This document shows positions 8,091-11,538 of a stretch of DNA of 11,538 nt, piece after piece. Source of the stretch: an uncultured Burkholderiales bacterium (lineage in GTDB: Bacteria > Pseudomonadota > Gammaproteobacteria > Burkholderiales > Burkholderiaceae_C). Made by a program: the position numbers and the translations under genes. Numbering within the stretch: the stretch's first letter is position 1; the number at the start of each line of letters is the position of its first letter. The stretch lies in assembly GCA_903926695.1 (NCBI GenBank), contig CAIYKK010000361.1, positions 1 through 11,538 of the forward strand, written 5' to 3'. The notes under the pieces are model-generated. The model was not told the DNA's origin. It saw only the letters and a program-made list of their open reading frames with translations, and made no database searches.

Positions 8091-10331
8091 TTACAGCCAG
8101 ATGTTGGCGCTTATTTGCTGGGCGAGCAAGTCCACCATGTTGGCTTGTTGCACTGCGGGTTGGGCCTGCTGCGATGCTGCCCCCAAACCGACTGAGCGCA
8201 AAGCGGGCCGGTCTTCCTTGTCATCCCATTGCCACACATTTACAAAATTCCAATTCAGAGTGTGTTCAAAATAACGTTGTTTGAATAAGGCTGCCGGAAC
8301 AGTTTTTCCGTCTCTCCCATTAACGTCGTCTGTGCCACTATTACTGTCAATAGAGGCATTGTTTTTTAATGTGTGACGGGCGGGGTAAGAGCTGACATTT
8401 TTTACAATACGATAAAGATTGACGCGTGACAAATCAAAATTACCTAAAGCGCATTCGCGTATGGTGCCTGTCATAGAGGTTGATGCAATGCCAGCAAAAG
8501 AAGGATATCCATTTCCTTTGTGTTCAAATCTTCCTGTGACGAAGCAACGATCTACGCTACCTTGAATTAATTCCAGAGCAATCCCTCCACGGTCTGTGTT
8601 CGTAAGTCCAGTAAAATTAATTACGGCTAAACAATCTGTGATAGTGCAGTTGGTTGCGGTGTTAATTATTAAACTGTCGCCTGTCTGGCAGGTTGTAATA
8701 GTGCAGTTAGTTGCGGTGTCGCGTATTAAGCTAGTGCTTGCCAAGCAAGATGTAATAGTGCAATAGGTTGCTTTTCCATTTATTAGGCTAGTGCCTGAGT
8801 GGCAATTTGTAATAATGCAGTTGCTTGCTGTACTATCTATCAAGTTATTGTCTGCCTGACATTTTGTAATAGTGCAGTTGTTTGCTTGCCATATCAAATT
8901 AACGGTAGATGAGCAGTGGGAAATATTGCCTCCTTCTGCACTGTAGGCGAGATTTAATTCTACTAAATGAATGTTGATAATACTTGATTGAATCGCAATA
9001 GTGCTAAAGAGATTGTAGCAACCGCCATTTTGAAATAGTTTGGATTTAATTGTGAATCCACCACCATCGTAATTTCCTGAAAAAGTGATGTTCATCCAAA
9101 ATGTCAGCGCGGAGCAATCAATGTCAGCAGTCTGTCGAAAGTAATACCCTTGCAGGCCCACATCCGGGCGGCTTAAGTCCATGAGGTCTTCGACCGTTTG
9201 AATCAATAGTGGGTCTTGTGCCGTGCCACTGCCTGTAAATCCTTTGACCACGATTCCAAATTTTCCGCTGACTTGGGCTAGAATAACAGCCAGTTCTCTG
9301 ATGGAATTTTGCGTCTGTGCCGGAATCAAGGTAATGCCGTCTTGTGCCAATTCATAAGTCGGCAATTCGCTGTAAATTGCAGAAGATGCAAAATCTTCAT
9401 TTTGCGGCACGGAACGACTAAAACTTCGTAAAGTATTCAAAATAAGATCGCGCACTTTCAGTGCATTATCCTGATGATTCCAAAGGCAATCTTTCAGCAA
9501 AAACACATCGGACAAATCAACATCGGTGCGTCCATTTGTCGCAGCAGACACGCAAAGCAGCTTGATAACTTTTTTCAAACGACGATCAGACAAGCTCTCG
9601 CGGCGGTCTTCTTTGAAGGTTTCTTTATGCTGAATCCAAATGCGCTGCACGGCCTGTGCAATCTCTGGCGGAATAGCGACGAATCTGGTAGCCGTTTCAA
9701 TGTTTTTTAAATCGACTGCAGTCAGTTTGGTCAGGGCGGGCGCGGCTTCTTCTTTTGCAAAAAAACGCAGTAAATTATCTTGACTGACGTAATCCACAAA
9801 ACCCCGCACCAAAAATCGGTCATACAAGGCGCTGAGTTCTTCCTGATCGTTGGGTAATTCGTTCGACGCCGCAATTAAAGCCTGCATCGGCACTTTTTGC
9901 GGCTCTGAGCCGTTGTGATAAACGCGCTCGTTCAAAATCGTCAGCAGCGCATTCAGAATAGACGAACTGGCTTTGAAAATCTCATCCAGAAACGCCATTC
10001 TCACCGTCGGCAAATAGCCCGCCGTGTTGCGTTTAAAACGGTCAGCTTTGAGTTCGGTAATCGACAAAGGCCCAAAAATCTCTTCCGGCGTTGAAAATTT
10101 GGTCAGCAGGTATTCAAAATAACCGTTGTGGGCGGTGCCGCTGTTGCTCTCGTCATGTGCAAAGCTGTCGGCAATGCGCCGCGCAATCAGGCTTTTGCCG
10201 GTGCCGGGCGGGCCGATCAGCACCACGTTCTCACCGGCCAGCACCGTGAGCAGCGCGGTTTTCAGCGTGGCTTCACGTTCAACCAGCCCGTGGTTGAGTT
10301 GATTCAAGAGGGTTTTGAGTTTTTGTTTCAT
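8091..10331 (-). CDS. RavA-like MoxR AAA+ ATPase fused to a GLUG-type beta-helix domain
   Basis: This 746-residue protein has an N-terminal AAA+ module (about 1-310) close to RavA: Walker A GPPGTGKS at 40-47, FEYLLTKFSTPEEIFGPLS at 72-90, Walker B FLDE at 114-117, sensor 1 N157 in AASNELP, arginine-finger region LYDRFL at 169-174, and sensor 2 arginines at 250-251. RavA then continues into a helical bundle and LARA domain, about 498 residues in all. Here a short linker (about 311-360) leads to a region typical of GLUG-type surface proteins: FTGSGTAQDPLLI at 365-377, EDLMDL, NYDGGGFTI at 420-428, then stacked turns, and the closing WNFVNVWQW...RPAL at 694-711. The tail is rich in Q and A. No signal peptide or membrane segment is seen, so the beta-helix should be cytoplasmic. 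MoxR proteins remodel client proteins with a VWA partner, which is encoded next. The beta-helix part is visibly AT-rich. Confidence 0.9.
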   Translation of the reverse strand: MKQKLKTLLNQLNHGLVEREATLKTALLTVLAGENVVLIGPPGTGKSLIARRIADSFAHDESNSGTAHNGYFEYLLTKFSTPEEIFGPLSITELKADRFKRNTAGYLPTVRMAFLDEIFKASSSILNALLTILNERVYHNGSEPQKVPMQALIAASNELPNDQEELSALYDRFLVRGFVDYVSQDNLLRFFAKEEAAPALTKLTAVDLKNIETATRFVAIPPEIAQAVQRIWIQHKETFKEDRRESLSDRRLKKVIKLLCVSAATNGRTDVDLSDVFLLKDCLWNHQDNALKVRDLILNTLRSFSRSVPQNEDFASSAIYSELPTYELAQDGITLIPAQTQNSIRELAVILAQVSGKFGIVVKGFTGSGTAQDPLLIQTVEDLMDLSRPDVGLQGYYFRQTADIDCSALTFWMNITFSGNYDGGGFTIKSKLFQNGGCYNLFSTIAIQSSIINIHLVELNLAYSAEGGNISHCSSTVNLIWQANNCTITKCQADNNLIDSTASNCIITNCHSGTSLINGKATYCTITSCLASTSLIRDTATNCTITTCQTGDSLIINTATNCTITDCLAVINFTGLTNTDRGGIALELIQGSVDRCFVTGRFEHKGNGYPSFAGIASTSMTGTIRECALGNFDLSRVNLYRIVKNVSSYPARHTLKNNASIDSNSGTDDVNGRDGKTVPAALFKQRYFEHTLNWNFVNVWQWDDKEDRPALRSVGLGAASQQAQPAVQQANMVDLLAQQISANIWL
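8601..8885 (-). repeat. Five tandem 57-bp repeats encoding 19-residue Cys/Asn beta-helix turns
   Basis: Residues 483-577 of the ATPase fusion are five units of exactly 19 residues with consensus NCTITxC followed by xAxxSLIxxTAT. Cysteines fall at 486/491, 505/510, 524/529, 543/548 and 562/567, always 19 apart, and the LI pair recurs in four units. In the DNA a segment close to GTAATAGTGCAGTT (plus strand) recurs at 8638, 8695, 8752, 8809 and 8866, each 57 bases apart. The units differ at many bases, so they are old or diversified. A more degenerate extra turn (C473) precedes them. The stacking should give ladders of cysteine and asparagine along a beta-helix. Confidence 0.9.
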
Positions 10332-10396
10332 TGCGAGCAGCCTGCCTATCGTCTATTTATTGTTCGGGTAACTTATTATCTGCCATGCCATCGCCC

Positions 10397-10412
10397 TGGC
10401 AGGGCGTGTGCC
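10397..10412 (+). promoter_or_regulatory. Candidate sigma-54 (-24/-12) promoter for urtA
   Basis: TGGCAG at 10397-10402, five bases, then GTGCC at 10408-10412 gives the invariant GG and GC elements with exactly 10 bases between them, as in TGGCAC-N5-TTGCA. The -24 part matches 5 of 6 bases; the -12 part matches only 3 of 5. Urea transport is often under nitrogen control through NtrC and sigma-54, which makes the site plausible. It overlaps a small palindrome, CCCTG-G-CAGGG (10394-10404), and I see no clear NtrC site upstream. The predicted leader would be about 135 bases. Confidence 0.35.
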
Positions 10413-10432
10413 TCTCATGACGGGCGCGCCCC

Positions 10433-10450
10433 ATACGCCACACGGCGTAT
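10433..10450. promoter_or_regulatory. Perfect 7-bp inverted repeat, possible operator upstream of urtA
   Basis: ATACGCC (10433-10439) and GGCGTAT (10444-10450) are exact reverse complements separated by ACAC. The size and symmetry suit a dimeric regulator. It lies between the possible sigma-54 promoter and the urtA start, so it could be a repressor site or an mRNA hairpin in the leader. I do not recognise it as the site of a named regulator. Confidence 0.35.
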
Positions 10451-10498
10451 TCCCCAACCGCGCTTCCTCCCCTAAAGTCTGCCCATCGTGACGCAAAA

Positions 10499-10516
10499 GG
10501 CCGGTTTCCCCCGGCC
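10499..10516. other. GGCCGG/CCGGCC hairpin in the urtA leader, terminator-like on the minus strand
   Basis: GGCCGG at 10499-10504 pairs with CCGGCC at 10511-10516 around TTTCCC. On the minus strand the stem is followed by TTTT, so it could act as a weak terminator for transcripts running toward the ATPase gene. On the plus strand it has no T-tract and would just be a leader hairpin about 43 bases before the urtA start. Confidence 0.3.
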
Positions 10517-10546
10517 CCATGCCGCGAAATGGCCACTTTCACCCCC

Positions 10547-10552
10547 AGGAGA
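10547..10552 (+). promoter_or_regulatory. Ribosome binding site of urtA
   Basis: AGGAGA lies seven bases before the ATG at 10560. It is a strong Shine-Dalgarno sequence and decides this start, which also gives the expected signal peptide. Confidence 0.8.
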
Positions 10553-10559
10553 AGCACTC

Positions 10560-11538
10560 ATGCAACGTCGATTCACTCTCAAGGCGCTCACCGCTGCCGT
10601 CGCTCTGACCACCCTGTCCGCGCTGCCCGCTTATGCGGCGGACACCATCAAGGTCGGTATCCTGCACAGCCTGTCGGGCACGATGGCGATTTCAGAAACC
10701 GTGCTCAAGGACACCGTCCTGATGGCCATTGACGAGATCAACGCCAAGGGCGGCGTGCTCGGCAAGAAGCTCGAACCCGTGGTGGTCGATCCGGCCTCCA
10801 ACTGGCCGCTGTTTGCCGAAAAGACTAAGCAGCTGCTCGGCCAGGACAAGGTTTCTGTCATCTTCGGCTGCTGGACTTCGGTGTCGCGCAAGTCGGTGCT
10901 GCCGGTGGTCGAAGAAATGAACGGCCTGCTGTTCTACCCCGTGCAGTACGAGGGCGAAGAGCTGTCGAAAAACGTGTTCTACACCGGCGCAGCGCCTAAC
11001 CAGCAAGCCATTCCCGCCGTCGATTACCTGATGAGCAAAGCTGGCGGCGGTGCCAAACGCTGGGTGCTGCTGGGCACCGACTACGTGTACCCCCGCACCA
11101 CGAACAAAATCCTGCGCGCTTACCTGAAATCCAAAGGCGTGGCTGACAAGGACATCGACGAAAAATACACCCCCTTCGGCCATTCGGACTACCAGACCAT
11201 CGTCGCTGACGTGAAAAAATTCTCGCAGGGCGGCAAGACGGCGGTGGTTTCGACCATCAACGGCGACTCCAACGTGCCTTTCTACAAGGAACTGGGCAAC
11301 GCGGGCCTGAAGGCCAAGGATGTGCCTGTAGTTGCTTTCTCCGTGGGTGAAGAAGAACTGCGCGGCGTGGATGCCAAGCCTCTGGTCGGCCACCGGGCTG
11401 CCTGGAACTATTTCATGAGCCTGAAGAACCCGACCAATACCGAGTTCATCAAGAAGTGGTCTGACTACGCCAAGGCCAAGGGCATTGCTGGTCACAAGGA
11501 TAAGCCTTTGACCAATGACCCGATGGAAGCGACCTACA
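10560..11538 (+). CDS. urtA: Urea ABC transporter substrate-binding protein (3' end outside window)
   Basis: UrtA binds urea in the periplasm and hands it to the UrtBCDE membrane complex. The window holds 326 residues of a protein that is usually about 420 long; it runs off the right edge without a stop. The signal peptide has arginines at 3-4, a hydrophobic core at 9-20 and likely cleavage after AYA at 26. The mature start IKVGILHSLSGTMAISE is characteristic of UrtA rather than of the related branched-chain amino acid (LivJ) proteins. Further typical blocks are INAKGGVLGKKLEPVVVDPASNWP, FGCWTSVSRKSVLPV, GLLFYPVQYEGEE, VLLGTDYVYPRTTN and the STINGDSNVPFYKE segment. The other urt genes, and often urease genes, would be expected just downstream. 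The gene starts divergently from the RavA-like gene. Confidence 0.95.
   Translation, partial: MQRRFTLKALTAAVALTTLSALPAYAADTIKVGILHSLSGTMAISETVLKDTVLMAIDEINAKGGVLGKKLEPVVVDPASNWPLFAEKTKQLLGQDKVSVIFGCWTSVSRKSVLPVVEEMNGLLFYPVQYEGEELSKNVFYTGAAPNQQAIPAVDYLMSKAGGGAKRWVLLGTDYVYPRTTNKILRAYLKSKGVADKDIDEKYTPFGHSDYQTIVADVKKFSQGGKTAVVSTINGDSNVPFYKELGNAGLKAKDVPVVAFSVGEEELRGVDAKPLVGHRAAWNYFMSLKNPTNTEFIKKWSDYAKAKGIAGHKDKPLTNDPMEATY

Larger units (their letters stand above)
10332..10559. other. Divergent regulatory region between the RavA-like gene and urtA
   Basis: This 228-base gap holds no convincing gene; the short minus-strand frame at 10357-10557 has no family features. The half next to the ATPase gene (10340-10385) is AT-rich and should carry its promoter, though I cannot fix -35 and -10 boxes. 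The half next to urtA is GC-rich and holds a sigma-54-like motif, an 18-base inverted repeat and a GGCCGG hairpin, listed separately. Confidence 0.6.

Noticed and set aside
8638..8880. Frameshift or pseudogene in the AT-rich part of the ATPase fusion
   Set aside because: The frame stays open through all repeats and into a sensible closing motif, so the gene looks intact.
8601..8885. 57-bp repeats as a CRISPR array or intergenic repeat
   Set aside because: The repeats are contiguous, in frame, diverged and encode regular 19-residue protein turns; there are no spacers.
10357..10557. Short minus-strand frame between the ATPase gene and urtA
   Set aside because: It has no family features and overlaps the urtA leader and probable promoters.

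Overview
The window looks like a chromosome segment from a betaproteobacterium of the order Burkholderiales, probably Comamonadaceae. Three things suggest this: high GC in the household genes, the best-remembered relatives of ArgG, MurB, YajQ, PlsY and UrtA, and GC-rich short intergenic gaps. The genus cannot be fixed from the sequence alone.

Layout, left to right. (1) 1-282 is the 3' end of argG (arginine synthesis). (2) 333-2764 is a two-gene unit: an exported protein with a SUOX/YedY-like molybdopterin-domain fold that lacks the cofactor cysteine, overlapping by 4 bases a hybrid sensor histidine kinase with a large periplasmic domain. (3) 2791-3858, minus strand, is murB (peptidoglycan precursor synthesis), divergent from yajQ (3922-4413). 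yajQ is followed by an exported retropepsin-like aspartic protease (4437-5114). (4) 5120-5818, minus strand, is plsY (phospholipid synthesis), starting at TTG and ending in a histidine-rich tail. (5) 6022-6426 is an MqsA-type antitoxin/regulator with no MqsR toxin beside it. (6) 6431-10331, minus strand, is a two-gene operon of lower GC and the most unusual part of the window. (7) 10560 to the end is urtA, the urea ABC transporter binding protein, cut by the window edge.

The operon in (6) resembles RavA/ViaA (a MoxR-family AAA+ ATPase plus a VWA-domain partner), but both proteins carry extra domains. The ATPase has lost the usual RavA C-terminal part and instead carries about 350 residues resembling the GLUG-type beta-helix domains of surface proteins, with five exact 19-residue (57-bp) repeats bearing two cysteines each. 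The VWA protein carries an N-terminal LRAT/NlpC-P60-like cysteine-hydrolase or acyltransferase domain. A plausible reading, which is inference, is an ATP-driven MoxR-VWA switch that couples a beta-helix recognition or scaffold arm to a lipid- or amide-acting effector, possibly a stress or defence module. Its lower GC and its place between core genes fit acquisition by transfer.

No rRNA, tRNA, CRISPR array, insertion sequence or integrase is visible. Coding density is very high. The longest gene-free stretches are 5819-6021 and 10332-10559, both between divergent genes, and none exceeds 300 bases.
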